From: Latrodectus hesperus
Lineage: Eukaryota > Arthropoda > Arachnida > Araneae > Theridiidae
Direction: 5' to 3'
NCBI GenBank assembly: GCA_037975125.1
Contig: CM075853.1
Location: 31,594,795-31,658,794 of the forward strand
DNA length: 64,000 bases
Position 1 is the first letter of the stretch. Every line of letters begins with the position of its first letter. A program made the translations under genes and the position numbers. The notes beneath the pieces were generated by a model. The model worked only from the letters and a program-made list of their open reading frames with translations, was not told where the DNA came from and searched no databases. Shown here piece by piece: positions 13,351 through 27,900 of the stretch.

Positions 13351-14822
13351 TTAAATGCAAGTCACTGTTGTAATTAACCGTCATTTAAAAAAATAAACTC
13401 AGAGTAAATAATTAAATCAATAAAATTTAAGTAAAATACAAAAATTTTAAGGCATTCAATCAAAGAAAACAGCCGAAATTAAGTGGATGAGGCAATTCAT
13501 TTCAAAAGGCTATAATTTGTTTTTCCTTTTGGATATTTACTTGTTCAATTCTGACTCAGTTAAAAACTCTCCTTATGAAAACGTTACAGACAATTAAACT
13601 CATAGGAACTACCAACAAACTACTCATTAGATTTGTATGAATCGTGTGATTGAAGGTGAAGATTTTGAGAAAAGAATTCTAATTTAAGAGTAAAATATGT
13701 TTGATTAAAGAATGTAGCAAAGTGGTGAACAAATTATTTTTAAAACATCCTAGAGTATCATCATTAGTCATTTTCTGTTTTTGTGAAATATTTAGTTATA
13801 AGTAAATCAATATTATTTGATACCTACAAACTGTATTAAAATAAATAATTTTTATTTACAACTCTAATAACAATTAATATAAAGAAAAAAATGTGATTCA
13901 AAAAGTAATCAGGATTATTAAATTCAGAACATTATAAATAATCGTAATATATTTAATTCACTTGTGATTTAATCATGTGTATGCTTATACTTTGAAGAAA
14001 TTATTTTTTTTTCTTATGAAAAAGATTAATTTCGGTTACTTATAACATGTACTATGGTATCTGTCTTGTACTTGCAAATAAGCTCACAATGATATAATGA
14101 CGCTAAAACACATTCCTGGTAATATTTATACTTGTTAAGCTCTATGTTGTGGTAATGGCATGGTTGAATAGTAAATATTAATTCAGGTACCAAAAATGCA
14201 CTATTTATGGTTTAAAATTACAAAAGTACTATTTTTGAATGTATCTTAAGATGCATCTCAATGTAAAACCAGAGTGCAGGTCTATTACGATGGATATTAT
14301 AAAAATACGAAACATTAAATTATTAATCTGCAATGTTAAAATAAACATTAGGTTATTTTATATGTATTAAAACTAATTTTTTGTGTTTCATTTGTGACAC
14401 TCATTCATCAATTTTAGTATTAAAGTTCAATTTATGTAAATAGATAAAACCAGTTTTGTGTCTTCTTACCGTCTCTAATGATCTTTTATTTAAAATTTAT
14501 TAATTAAAATATAATTCAAAATTTAAAAGGTACAATATAATTAAATATGAATTTATATAATAGATTTTTTATACGTTCATTAGATAAAATTCATGGTCTT
14601 TTTTAAGAAGATTTGCTCTTTTTTATATTTTTCAATGTTTGAAATTCATTTTTTTTCTAAGTTTTAAATTCAAAATATTTACATTATAGATAAATTCATT
14701 GTAGATATAATTATTTTAGAAATACCAGTGTTCTTGTGTATTTTTTTGTTCATTTTTCTTAAGGTTTTGGAAACTTAGTTTGGAAAAACCTCCTTCTTGA
14801 GTCTAGATGATTGTAAACTTGA
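13351..14822. other. AT-rich stretch, nothing recognised
   Basis: No coding or repeat signal seen up to the TA target site of the mariner copy. Confidence 0.5.
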
Positions 14823-14824
14823 TA

Positions 14825-16088
14825 CGAGGGTTAGCCTGAAATTTTTGAGATACGCGCAGACGAGAATTTACAAAATAAAAATAACGGTTTAATTTTAAAG
14901 TACAAAGTATTTTAACACAGAAGACGATTTTTTACTGACTTCCTTCAACTTGTTTAGCGTGGAATAAATTTTAAACAGAAGAGAAAATGGAGTTGACGCG
15001 AGAACATTTTCGCGATATGATTTTCTACGATTTCAAAGCAGGATTAAATCAAGAAGAATGCGTTCAATGGTTGCAATTAGCATTTGGTGATGAATCTCCA
15101 GCTCGTGCTACTATATTCAGATGGTTTAGAGAATTTAGAAGAGGTCGCAATTTTCTTTAGGATTAAGAACACACAGAAAAGCCGCCGTCGACAGTAATCC
15201 CGGATAATGTGTCTGCCATACGAAAAATGTTAATGGATGATAATCTCTGTACCTATCAAATGATACAGAAGGAACTTAACATTGGATTCGCAGCCATTCA
15301 CAAAATCATTCATGAAGAATTACATATGAAAAAAGTAGTTTGCCGTTGGGTTCCCCATAATCTAACTGAGCATCAAAAAGAGGAGCGTGTCAGAATCAAT
15401 AAAGGAACTCTTAATATGCTGAATGATGGTGGCCACTGCATCATTTCTAAAATTGTAACAGGTGATGAAACGTACGTACCGTTTTTTGACGTTCCAACAC
15501 GTCAAGAAAGCAAATTATAGGTCTTTGGAGATGATCCCACGCCGACGATGGTGAAAAAACAACGCGCTCTGAAAACAGTGGTGTATGCCGTTTTCTTCAG
15601 AAGTACAGGATTGGTCAAAGTCATCAAGGTGGAAGGACAGAAGACAGTAACAGCAAACTGGTATACCACTAAATGTCATCCAGAAATTCTACAAGAACTG
15701 AATGTTAAGGGACTAATGCTTCACCATGACAATGCATCTTCACATATAGCCGGATTAACAGTTGAGTTTCTTAAACAAACACAAATTAAAGTGATCGAAA
15801 ATCCGCCGTATTCACCTGATCTAGCTATGTGCGACTTTTGGTTATTCTTTAATCAAAAGAAGAACTTACGTGGACGTCATTTTCATTCAAAAGAAGAGAT
15901 TGATGTGGCTATAAATGCATTTTTTTCATCTATTCGAAGAAATGAATGGCTTGAGGCATTTAATATGTGGAAAATACGTCTACAAAAGTGCATTGATGCT
16001 GGAGGAGGCTACTTTGAACACACCTAAAATTTTGTAAGTATAACTTTAAAAACCTAGCTGTATCTCAAAAATGTCAGAGTTACCCTCG
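14825..16088 (+). mobile_element. Full-length mariner transposon, copy 1
   Basis: A 1264-bp element flanked by TA dinucleotides at 14823-14824 and 16089-16090, the standard mariner target duplication. The terminal inverted repeats are about 28 bp with a few differences: the left begins CGAGGGTTAGCCTGAAATTT, and the right, reverse-complemented, begins CGAGGGTAACTCTGACATTT. The transposase lies in plus orientation inside. Both ends look complete, so the copy could still be moved by a transposase supplied in trans, though its own gene is dead. Confidence 0.95.
14987..16027 (+). pseudogene. mariner transposase, three in-frame stops
   Basis: A DD34D transposase of the Tc1/mariner superfamily, which cuts and rejoins its element at TA sites. 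The frame runs 347 codons including the stop, the normal mariner length, without any frameshift. It starts at the ATG of MELTREHF and ends in a C-terminal YFEHT. The N-terminal helix-turn-helix region (FGDESPARATIFRWF) is followed by the catalytic motifs VTGDET (first Asp), LMLHHDN (second Asp) and YSPDLAMCDF (third Asp); 34 residues separate the last two. Nonsense codons stand at 15158-15160 (TAG), 15164-15166 (TAA) and 15518-15520 (TAG). The copy at 32039-33075 reads Gln and Glu at the first two sites but shares the third stop, where relatives would have Trp. Confidence 0.93.
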
Positions 16089-16090
16089 TA

Positions 16091-17670
16091 TCTAATTAAA
16101 CTAAAGACCGTTATGATAAAAATGTTATGCAAATTGAATTTTAAATGTGGTCTTATATTATTCTAGTGATATGATTCGATATAAATTGGGGCATATGATC
16201 AAGTATCTACAGGCAATTATTCAAAATTACAAAATGATTTGCAATGCCTAATGTCTTCGTTTGGTAAAATGGGCTAAGTTGAATATATTTCTATAACCAA
16301 TCTATAACAGCTTTTTGAATTTCGAATTTCAGAAAATCTTGCCGTAACGGAAACTATTTTTTTATCACTTTAATTATTTAAATTATTTATGATGAAGTAA
16401 ATGTATTTGATTGTGTTATAAATTAAAATATATGCTAGTAAGAAAGGTAAAATGTGCTCCATTTCCCAAATTTATAAAGAAAGTGAACCTGCTAATGTTT
16501 CATTCACCCGAGGAAAATTCGTGCGTGCTGTTTCGGCTTTTATCAAAACATTCTCGCCAATGCGTGCTTTGAAACGATATTTAAAATCCAGATGTGAATG
16601 GACTCATTTGGTGTGAAATCTAAATGAAAATAGACAATCTTTTGAACATATTTCTGCATTACGAGTTTGTGAATGTACGAATCTTTACAGAATAGGATCT
16701 TATTTTTAAATAGATAAAAGTTTTCTGTTCTGATTACATGTTGTTATCTGAGGACGATGTAAATATATTGTGATTTTAGTAAAATATACAGTACATAAAT
16801 AGCACAAAAGAGACCAGCATGGCTTCCAGCTAGAAGTAGTGACAAATGTGATCTGATTTCTAACGGTTACCAAAATTTCTAATGATTATCACTCGCTGCA
16901 TGGTTTGAGATATTTATGTAATAAAGAAATTTCAAAATTGGTTTACATGTGACACTTAATGTATTCTAAGATATCGATGTTAAATTTAGAAAATTTTGAA
17001 TGCATTTAATAATATGTAAAAAAGAAAAACATAAATCTACAAAAAAAAAACGATCAAGTCTTATTTATGATAGCAGTTATGATTTACGATTTTCACAGCC
17101 CAAGTGAAATTTTTCATAGAAAGAAAATATAATTTATAGGATATTAAAATAAAATCCTAAACAATAGCAATATATTAATGGAAACTATAAGTAAAAATAA
17201 TTATAATTGCAACAGGAAAAATTAAGGAAAGATTAGACATTAATAATAGATAACCTAAAAATTGAGTGCAGCTATAAGTCTTATTTGATAGCCTTTCAAA
17301 TGAATTTTTGTTTACAAAATGTATTAATATGCTACGAAATAGTATAATCATGGTAAATTCTCTTATACTTAAATTGAAAGATATGCAAGTAAAAACATAA
17401 AATTCATCTCTCATTCTTCAGTAAAGTTGGATGTGGACACATACGAAGTGTTGAAATGAAGAATTGGTTCATAAACATATAAGTTTAAATTAAAACTTCT
17501 CATATAAACTTCTTCAAATATCAGATATGAATCACTGCATTAAATACAACACAAAATTAATTCAATATACTTTAAAATAAAGTTATGTATTATTGAAACT
17601 AATTCATATCTTTAGTTAAAAGTATATTGAATAAATGTTTTCTTAATATTTTGATGCACTATAACTCTTT
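16091..17670. other. AT-rich, one possible retroelement scrap
   Basis: Around 16510-16660 the plus strand gives AFIKTFSPMRALKRYL then CEWTH. This is faintly like the FI..FS....PLRAL.....EWTH stretch after the reverse transcriptase of Gypsy-type elements. It is too short to call. The rest is featureless. Confidence 0.3.
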
Positions 17671-17674
17671 TAGA

Positions 17675-17975
17675 TGTGGGCAGCAGTGGCCTGGTTGGTT
17701 AGGGTATCGTTCTTGTCATCAATCCCTATTTAACCGAAGATCCGTCTTGTTTGCTAAAGGCGACTGGGGCACGTTAAAACTGAGCGTGGTCGCAATGTCC
17801 TCCAAGTGAAATGATACCTCTGGGGTTGGCAGACCAAGTATTTAGGAGTTCTTCTGCTTTGTCCCTTCTTCAAAATCACGGAGACTCCACACGGCTGCTT
17901 CTATGTAACTGGTAGATCCCATCTCAGGGATAAGTACAGGGAAGTATGCTAGTGCAACAACTATTTTAGACGTTT
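17675..17975 (+). mobile_element. tRNA-derived SINE
   Basis: It starts with an A-box-like GTGGCCTGGTTGGTTAGGGT. The middle is shared with the copies at 5957 and 19075 (GCAATGTCCTCCAAGTGAAA), followed by a common 3' section with CACGGAGACTCCAC and a terminal GTGCAACAAC. The B box is decayed. No clear target-site duplication. A 60-codon open frame inside it is spurious. Confidence 0.7.
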
Positions 17976-18595
17976 AAGAAGAACTTATCAGAGATAATTA
18001 GGTATCCATATTAAAGAATATCTATATTAGCTAGAGAATAGAATGGTTTTGTTCAACTATCAAATTTTAATATCTCGTAAGTATTTTTCTAATTTCATAA
18101 ATAAATTTATTTAAAATTCATTTTTTCTCAGAGATTTTCCCTTTTTTATTTCTTAAAGACGGGATACAATACTTTGAAAATCATTTAAATATAAGCTATT
18201 ACTAAAAACTTAGTCAATTAAATTTTATATTTCTTTAAAATTATTGCGAAAAATAATACGAGTGCTTAAAATGTGTGATTTTAATTTGATTAAGTATATT
18301 TTGTAGTATGCGATGTCATTGCTTATATGGGTCATTGCTTTCATGCGTGAAATTATTTGAATGTTTCATTGCTGTATACACTCGGTGTAGATTTCACAGA
18401 ATTTGGAATATTCCTTCTTAAAATTATACTTTCTATTTAAAAATACGGTTTGAGTCCCCTCTGCATTTACGGCATTCACATAATAAATCGTTATCAATTA
18501 TAGCCATGTTTTGTTGCGATATTTCACTATCTTGAAAGAGCAACTTAATTGAAGAAATTATTTTTCAATATTGATTTCTTGCGTATATATATAGG
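17976..18595. other. AT-rich stretch, nothing recognised
   Basis: No coding or repeat signal seen. Confidence 0.45.
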
Positions 18596-18599
18596 GCTC

Positions 18600-19990
18600 T
18601 TACATTAGTCATTGTACTGCAAGTTAAATGGAGAAATGCACTTTACCTCTCACTATTGGCTACAACAAACTGAAATCGAGAGACAGAATGTTCCATAATT
18701 GATTGAAGTGTTTCCTGAGGTTAAATTCAGAATATGTTGCTCAATGCCTTCACTTCAGTTGAGTTTGCAATCAGAGCAACTAACACAGCAGCTTTCAGAT
18801 AGCCTCACAACCAGAAGCTATACGCATCAAAGTTAGGTTATCGAGATGGTCAAGCGATAAGAAATTGAAGGTTGCTAATTCTAACATCTTTGAAATGCTA
18901 CTTTAGCTGATTCAGTGGATTCTTTAGTTACATAATTGAATTTTCAGAGTGTAAAGGATCACCACCTTGCATGAAAATGATCCCCATAGTGCTTAACAGT
19001 GATTGTAAAAATAACAGGACCGATAGCCCTCTCTTTTCTAAAAATATTGCTTAATGATAAACGATGCCTGTATCAAGCCGTTGTGGTCTGGTTGGTTAAA
19101 GCAGTCTGGTTAGAAGATAGTCATTTTGAATCCCAGCATAAACACGGAAGATCCGCCGTTCTCACTAAAGTCGGCTGGAGTATGTTAAATAAGACTTGAT
19201 CACAATGTCCTCCAAGTGAAATGATAAGTTTTCGGGGGTTTCCTGTTTGGTTCCTGCTTCAAAATTAAGAAGTCTCTCACCCTGCCGCTTCCATCTAACT
19301 GATAGAGCCTAACTCATGCTAAGTATGTTGGTGCAACAACAGTGGCCTTTGCAGAATGAAGTGCTATTAATTAACTTAAAGAAATGAATTTTCTGTTGTC
19401 TGTATTCATTAATTCTGTGTATTCAAAAATTCTTTCAGATGAAAATGGGCTTTGTCAATTTGCAAAATGTCCCAATCTATTCATTGCCCACTAATATGCC
19501 AGCAAGAAATTCTAAAGCAAGGATTTCTCTTGCTGGCAAGTTAGTAGGAAGAAAATCCGGCACGTAGATAATTTTACATGCTAGCAATGCAGATGTTTCT
19601 CTGAATTTTATGCACTATGCTCACAGCCAAGTCTAATGTTCACAAAATTCTTCCCTCATTTCGTTGCTGAATGCCATCGTTTGACGTATTCGTACTGTTA
19701 TGATTACTTCTTCAATTGATGTTGAATCAATTCTTTTCCTCAGTCCATCATATCAATCATCGAAAGCCATATAATCAAAAGAATTAATCTTTTTTAATCA
19801 GTTTCTCCATACCCATGTGGGTCATTGGACCAATGTCTCTTTTATACACATGAGTGTCTGAAACTTCGGTAGAATTAACAACAATTCATCGCTCTTGTAA
19901 AATAGCTTTCCAAAGCATAGGACGGGATTTCCTGGAAACAGTTAAGGCAAACTCTTCAGATGCAAAATAACTAAAAGCTGCGTACTTAAG
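18600..19990 (-). pseudogene. IS630/Tc1-type transposase remnant interrupted by a SINE
   Basis: Read on the minus strand in order: RKRIDSTSIEEV and YVPDFLPTNLPARE (about 19740-19500), EFLAGILVGNE then IGTFCKLT near the first catalytic position, a break of about 270 bp at the SINE, then ERAIGPVIFTITVKHYGDHF, FMQGGDPLH (family form FMQDGAPPH, so the second Asp is lost), WL.GYLKAAV..ALIAN and ETLQSIMEHSVSRFQF. This is the arrangement of a widespread arthropod transposase with an FMQDGAPPH motif and a DFWLWGYLK third-Asp region. Many stops and substitutions make it non-functional. Confidence 0.7.
19075..19340 (+). mobile_element. tRNA-derived SINE nested in the transposase remnant
   Basis: An A-box-like GTGGTCTGGTTGGTTAAAGC is followed by a B-box-like TTTGAATCCCAGC, then the family core CACAATGTCCTCCAAGTGAA and a terminal GTGCAACAAC. 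It interrupts the minus-strand transposase reading between the first and second catalytic regions, so it inserted after that transposon. I could not define the target-site duplication. Confidence 0.72.
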
Positions 19991-22343
<2,353 letters not shown>

Positions 22344-22839
22344 AATTAAATTTGAAAGATTAATCTAAAGTCACGCTTAAGAAATTTTAATGAAGAGGAA
22401 CATATGCAAAAATATAAGCACATAATCAATTTATAAAGAAACAGAAAAATTTTAAGAAAAAAAATTTCTAATATCCATTTTTCAAAATTTAATTTACGTG
22501 TTCCAAAGGTCTTAAGATATGTTTCAAAGGCCATCCAAGAGGCAAGATTAAGCAAATATCACAGCAAAATTTTGTTTGATTTATACAATGCGTGAAAAAA
22601 GTAGAATACTAGGAATTTTTTCAAATAAGAGAAGAACTTTGAATTTTTACAAAATAATTTTATTACAGCACTTTTAAAAATTTATTTGCAATCAGATAAC
22701 TATATCTGTAACATGAAATAAAAACTACTTGCTTATTACAATTAAAAATAGTTTTAAAACTACATCTTACTGTGTGAAAAAAGTAGAAGGACAGTTCTAA
22801 ATGATGAAAAAAGAATTCTTGTTAATAAGGAATTCTTCT

Positions 22840-23940
22840 GCCATTTGCTTTAATTATTTTAAAGACTCTATTTGCCATTGAATCACATAAGTCTTGAATT
22901 TCAGTTTCGCAAAAATCGTCCAAAACACAATTCAAAGTTTCTCGAAGTTCGATCAAAGATTTATATTACTTGCCTCTGCCGTAAATACGCTGAACAGTTA
23001 CTGACCATATAGATATTTAACAATATTGAGGTCTAGACTTTTAGCAACTTACGGCAAAACCCGAACACTATGTGTTTCAAATCAATTTTTAAAGAAATTG
23101 CCCGTGTAAATTGATGTTAAATATTTCTGAAGTATCCGCCTAGCTCAGCGCCATAGGGAGGGTGTTCTGAATTTAAAATTTGACTGTAATCCGTATGTTT
23201 CTATCCATCCAGAAACATTAGAATGGTCTTTTCACCGTAACCAACAGCTACTCAAACCATTAAACTGCCTCATCTTATCTGTCTGGTAGATTAAGTTTCT
23301 TCTTGTGTACTCAGACAATGCCAATAATATTGATAAGTTGCTGGGACATTTAAATTGAATTTCTTTTCACAAAAAAAATAATAATAACTGAAGTGCATTT
23401 GAAGTTCCAAGGCGTATGTTCTCTGCTGGAATATTGATAAGTTGCTGGGACACCTAAATTGAATTTCTTTTCACCAAAAAAATAATAATAACTGAAGTGC
23501 ATTTGAAGTTCCAAGGCGAAGTTCTTTGCCAACTATAGCTGATGCTCAATGTGCCTTTTATTCTATTTAAGAGAGGACGATTTCTTTTCATGAATATAAA
23601 CGTATATCCGATCTTTTTATGTAGTTGTAAAATGTTCTTCTGGTTAAATGTATGATTCCAGATGGGTCTTGTGCTCTTCCAATGTTTCTAGGTGTTTTTT
23701 TTAATTATTTAATGATTTTTCTTCGATCACGTAGTGTCAATTTTTTAGGTTTGCCAGTGTTTGCTTTCCTCTGACTCTTTGTATTTTCACGAAATTAGAA
23801 ACTGGGTTTGGCTTGATGTGCAGGTGCCTTTCTTTTACACCTTTGCTCACATCTTTACATGCCATAATTTGGCGTTTTTGAAATTCACTAAAAGAATTAA
23901 TTTTTCCCCAAAACATTTTAACTGTACATGAATTTAAGAT
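22840..23940 (-). pseudogene. Tc3-like transposase, broken
   Basis: Minus-strand order: MFWGK.NSFSEFQKRQIMAC (N-terminal DNA-binding start), KLTLRDRRKI after a frameshift, then YYFFGEKKFNL, which aligns with the Tc3 motif IFSDEKKFNLDGPDG but lacks the first catalytic Asp. Next come a YYWH-type piece and FLDG, and finally ETLNCVLDDFCETEIQDLCD and MANRVFKIIKANGRRIPY before the stop at the C-terminus. Many stops and frameshifts plus the internal duplication make it inactive. The C-terminus is the best preserved part. Confidence 0.72.
23326..23533. repeat. 104-bp tandem duplication inside the Tc3-like element
   Basis: Two head-to-tail units, each starting AATATTGATAAGTTGCTGGG (23326 and 23430), differing at only a few bases. 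The unit covers the first-Asp region of the transposase. It creates a 60-codon minus-strand open frame at 23350-23532 that is not a separate gene. Confidence 0.93.
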
Positions 23941-24249
23941 TTTTTATTAATTTTTTTTCATTGAAAGAAAGTTTTAAACAACCATTTTTTTCAACACATA
24001 AAACTACTACAAATTTCAAAACGTGAATATTTTTGCAGTTGTCGTTCTCTTTTTTTCACAGACCTAAAATATTTAAGTATTATTTTATGATATTTTATTA
24101 GTGGTAGATAAAACTCATTCAGTAAAAATAAAAATTAGTTTAATAAAATAAAAAAGAAAATTTACATTAATTGTGCTAAAATATAAATCATATAGTTTAT
24201 AAAATCTACTTTTTTCAAACAGTGCAAGACCTCATAAATAGATCAAATA

Positions 24250-25350
24250 ATTGAAATTACAGCTCTTTGTGAAGTGTCGATGATAATAACAACATCATTA
24301 ATTAACTTAGCCACCAGTATGGGTCTAGGCAAACAATCAAAGAAGTTTTGGATGTGTCCTTGGAGTGCACCAATCAATGAGGCTTTAAAAATTTACAATT
24401 TTAATCTGATGTAGCAGCAAGGAATGTGTTCAGACCATTTAATGTGTAAACTTGGACCACACGTTTCAACTGGCGATAGATTAGAAGAACATGCAGTGAA
24501 GGACATAATTCAATCTGAGGGGTAAAAGTCTCTTGAACATAGTATACCACATATAGTCATGTCCTGGATTATCCTGTTGGAATGTGGTTGACAACAAGCG
24601 CTGATGGTATGGGATGTGGACAGCATATGGATGTGGAGCTGGTTGTTCAAAGTATTCTTAATGGATACTATGGTTATGCGAGAGTGAAATCCAGTAACTC
24701 CAAACCCAAATGTTTTCGGCAAGGCGAGAGGGGCGATGTTCAGCAGTCCTTCATTACCATGTCTCCAGACTTAAATTTGACCATCGTGAAGTTGCAGGCA
24801 GAAGCATGTTTAAGTAAAAAACAATGTTGTTCCATTCCATTGTCCTTCATGTATCGCACCATTAACGGCGCAAGTATCTGTGGTTTTGTCAAGGTAAGTC
24901 AAGGAGTTAAGGGTAAGCGAAGCAATAGACGTCTTCCAGACATCTCACTAAGATGCGAACAACCTGTAGACACTGACTGGTGAGTAACAAACTGAATTTC
25001 TTGTGTTATGATTCATGTTTATGGCCGAACAATCTACTTTTGCCACATACTCACAGAATGCCTGTCATATATATGGTAAAACCAGATGAGAGCGATGAAT
25101 TCCGTCGGTTCACCATTTCCAATTGCATCCAGCGATTAGAGACGCGCATCAGAACTGCTTGGCTTCCTTCAACATGATCACCGATTTCTCTGATGGATAA
25201 TGCGCAATCCTATAGGTTACTATTCTTTCTCGGTCGAATTCAGAAAATTTCTCAAAACACACTCAATGATAATAGATCAAGGTATAATCAAACAACTTAG
25301 CAAAAAAAGCGAATCGACAATCTCTTCTCCCTTTATATAGCGCCTGTAAG
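24250..25350 (-). pseudogene. Tc1-like transposase remnant, second type
   Basis: Minus-strand pieces in order: TMEWNNIVF (about 24850), TTFQQDNPGHDYMWYTMFKR (second Asp motif FQQDN, about 24590-24530), then IGALQGHIQNFFDCLPRP and LVAKLINDVVIIIDTSQR (about 24370-24260). The last stretch fits the region after the third catalytic residue of arthropod Tc1-like transposases (LWDALQRHIQN...). Stops and frame changes are frequent. Plus-strand open frames at 24582-24983 and 24980-25177 are antisense shadows. Ends were not found. Confidence 0.65.
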
Positions 25351-27037
25351 AGGCATTACTGCCGTCCGTGAAGTTTTTATACTCTAAAATGCTAATAATT
25401 TTCGCATACTATAACAATGTATAGATTATCTGATTATGTTGATCAAACTTTATATAAAAAACACATAAAAAAAAGTTGAAAGTATTGAACTATCATTAAA
25501 TGTTCAAATTATAACCATAAAAATATCTCAAAGATCAATTAAAATTTAAATGTCGATTGAACTCATAGACAGCTTTTACCATCACATGCTATTCTAAATA
25601 AATAAATACTCAAAGAATTTTTCTAAAAAACAGTGAAACAGGGAGTATTATTCTAAATAGCAAGATACTGAATGCAGTCAAATACTCCATAAAAATAATA
25701 TCTATGCGCATATTAGCAATAATAGTTATTACAGTTTTCGTATTTATTTCCATATTTGCATAAAGAAAGGGTTTTATCATGATCATCGAATGCTGGATTT
25801 TTATCATTAATATGGGCTTCACACTATTACAGTAAATCAAAGCTAACTGTAAACGAATAAGGGCAGAATATAGAAGAATTTGTTTTTTCTTCAATAAAGA
25901 GTATTTCGAAATTAAATTTCAAACTAATGCATTAATCTTGATTAATAAATATATTTCTTAAAACAAGCTCGAGAAATTTATACGATCCTAAGTTTTTTAT
26001 AAGCTTAAGCAGTAAAATTAGATCATCATCAACACAAAAATAATGAATTATGAATTTTAAGGTAAACGATTAAAAATGATAAGTTTCTTTAACATAGATT
26101 TGAATTTAGACATAATGTTATCAAATAATGGCACTTTTTACACAAACGTATGTGAAATAAAAGGTAAAATATAAAATATTATTCAAACACATTAATTTTT
26201 TTCTGAGATTTTTAATGAATTGTTTTCTTTTATCTTATTTTAGTGCATAGTGAAAGTGCAAATAAAATAATGTGAAAAATATATCTCCCAAGTGCGAAAA
26301 AATTGATTATGAATAATAATTTTTTTTCACTTTTAAAAGATAAATTCTACTGCGAGTTTATCTTAAATGCATTTTAAATGATGGTTTTTGTAAGACTTCT
26401 CTCCCTCAATCGCACTCTGATATAAATAATTCTTTCTAATTGATTAATACTTATTAATTGAAGCAACGATATAGTGATAAATATACAAATATAACTGTAT
26501 ATTTGGAAGTTCAAATATATCATTTCATTGTCATTATTTTCAACAGGGTGCTTTAAAATAATTGTTATATAGTTTCGATTTTATAAGGAATTATTTATTA
26601 TTTTTATTAAAATAGTTGTTTTTGATAACTATTTTTTAACTACTATAAGTATTATTTATTAACTATGCATACTGCATAAAAAGCTGCATCTTCATGTCAA
26701 TAAAGTATATATGATTATTTGATTACATAAATTAACTGATTAAACATAACTTATTATTGAAGTAGGTAAAATTTCAACATCAAATGCATTTTTCGTTTCA
26801 ATTCTATTATGTAAAGGTATTATTTTTAATACGTGAATTGTTTTAGAATAAAATAATTTTACAAAATAAAGGTAAAAATTTAAGGATCGTATATAACTAA
26901 AAGTAATAACAATTATATTTAATTAAAAAATAATGAACAATTTAACTAAATTCAATTATTCAGGTTTTCTTTTAAGAAATGGTATTTTCAAAATGTCACG
27001 GCAAAATAACTTACCTGGATTCATTTTTGGCTTTCAT
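25351..27037. other. AT-rich stretch, nothing recognised
   Basis: A minus-strand open frame of 94 codons at 25610-25894 has no recognisable domain and is likely chance. Nothing else is seen. Confidence 0.45.
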
Positions 27038-27149
27038 TCAGGATAATTCAAAGAAGTGCAACGGATCAGGATAATTCAAAGAAGTGCAATGAATCAGGAT
27101 AATTCAAAGAAGTGCAATGAATCAGGATAATTCAAGCAAGTGCCATGAA
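27038..27149 (+). repeat. 28-bp tandem repeat, four copies
   Basis: Units beginning TCAGGATAATTCAA at 27038, 27066, 27094 and 27122. The middle units are nearly identical and the last is more diverged. Confidence 0.97.
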
Positions 27150-27900
27150 TGATGTAATGGCAAGACTGTTTAACACCATAGTACAGATTTTGAAGAGCAA
27201 GTACTATTAGACATGTACCAGAGTAAAACACCCACGTGACACCATAGAAAACAACGATAGATATATCATGTTACTAACTTGTCGCGACAAATCGAGCTAT
27301 ATTACTCAATAACAAAGATATTTTCTTTTGATAACAGAATGAAGAGTCTCGAGTTCAAATTATTCGAAACTGAATTCCTCAAGGCCATCTGTTTGCACGA
27401 AGGACAATAGTGTGGCTCCAGTTTATTTGAAGGCAATGTGAAAAACGCTGAATATTGAAATTGGATATAAATTTGCTGATTACTAGAAAGTCCTAATTTA
27501 GTTTAAAATGCATCAGAACATGTAATTCAACGTGGACGAAATAAAGCATTAAAAATAACTCTGCATTCTTTCTGGATAAGTTTTATTGCTGATGAAACGG
27601 ACTGATTTTATGGGTTAGAATCACACTATAGGTCCTTACATATCATTTGTAATGTCAATTCGAAGGCCCTTAGATTTGCAAATGAGGTATTAAAACTTCA
27701 TATCCTACTTTATGTTGCACGCATCTGTGTTTTATTTCAATTAATGCATGATAATGACAGTAATATGTTATAGATTTACCTAGTGAGGAACATAGCTTGA
27801 AATAAAAGAGAACATGGATTAGCTTTGGCAGTTCTTTGGACATGAATCCTATTGGGCATATTTGGGACATACTGGAAAACAAGTTGCTGAAAGATTAAAG
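27150..27900 (+). pseudogene. Tc1-like transposase remnant, plus strand
   Basis: Plus-strand pieces in order: VKHPRDTIENNDRYIMLLTC (after the helix-turn-helix region), RRVSSSNYSKLNSS-like residues, FIADETD then FYGLES (first catalytic Asp region, about 27580-27625), and SLDMNPIGHIWDILENKLL (third-residue region, about 27835-27895; family form SPDMNPIEHIWDIL). The middle with the second Asp is not clear. Stops are numerous. It starts directly after the 28-bp repeats; ends not found. The minus-strand open frame at 27670-27882 is a shadow. Confidence 0.62.

Larger units (their letters stand above)
22586..24064 (-). mobile_element. Tc3-like transposon, decayed
   Basis: Both ends carry an inverted GTGAAAAAA..AGAA motif next to TA: left TA at 22584-22585 then GCGTGAAAAAAGTAGAA; right, reverse-complemented from about 24066, CTGTGAAAAAAAGAGAACG. 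A second copy of the left motif lies inward at about 22775 (GTGTGAAAAAAGTAGAAGGA), which suggests the IR/DR layout of long-ended Tc1/Tc3 elements. The body encodes a broken Tc3-type transposase on the minus strand. A 104-bp tandem duplication at 23326-23533 lies inside the gene. Confidence 0.75.

Noticed and set aside
24582..25177. Plus-strand open frames of 133 and 65 codons
   Set aside because: They lie antisense to a decayed Tc1-like transposase whose minus-strand motifs (FQQDN and the C-terminal part) are recognisable. The plus-strand products match nothing I know.
25610..25894. Minus-strand 94-codon open frame
   Set aside because: No domain, no splice signals and low-complexity hydrophobic content; consistent with chance in AT-rich DNA.
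27038..27149. CRISPR-like array of 28-bp repeats
   Set aside because: Units are directly adjacent with no spacers; it is a plain tandem repeat in a eukaryotic genome.
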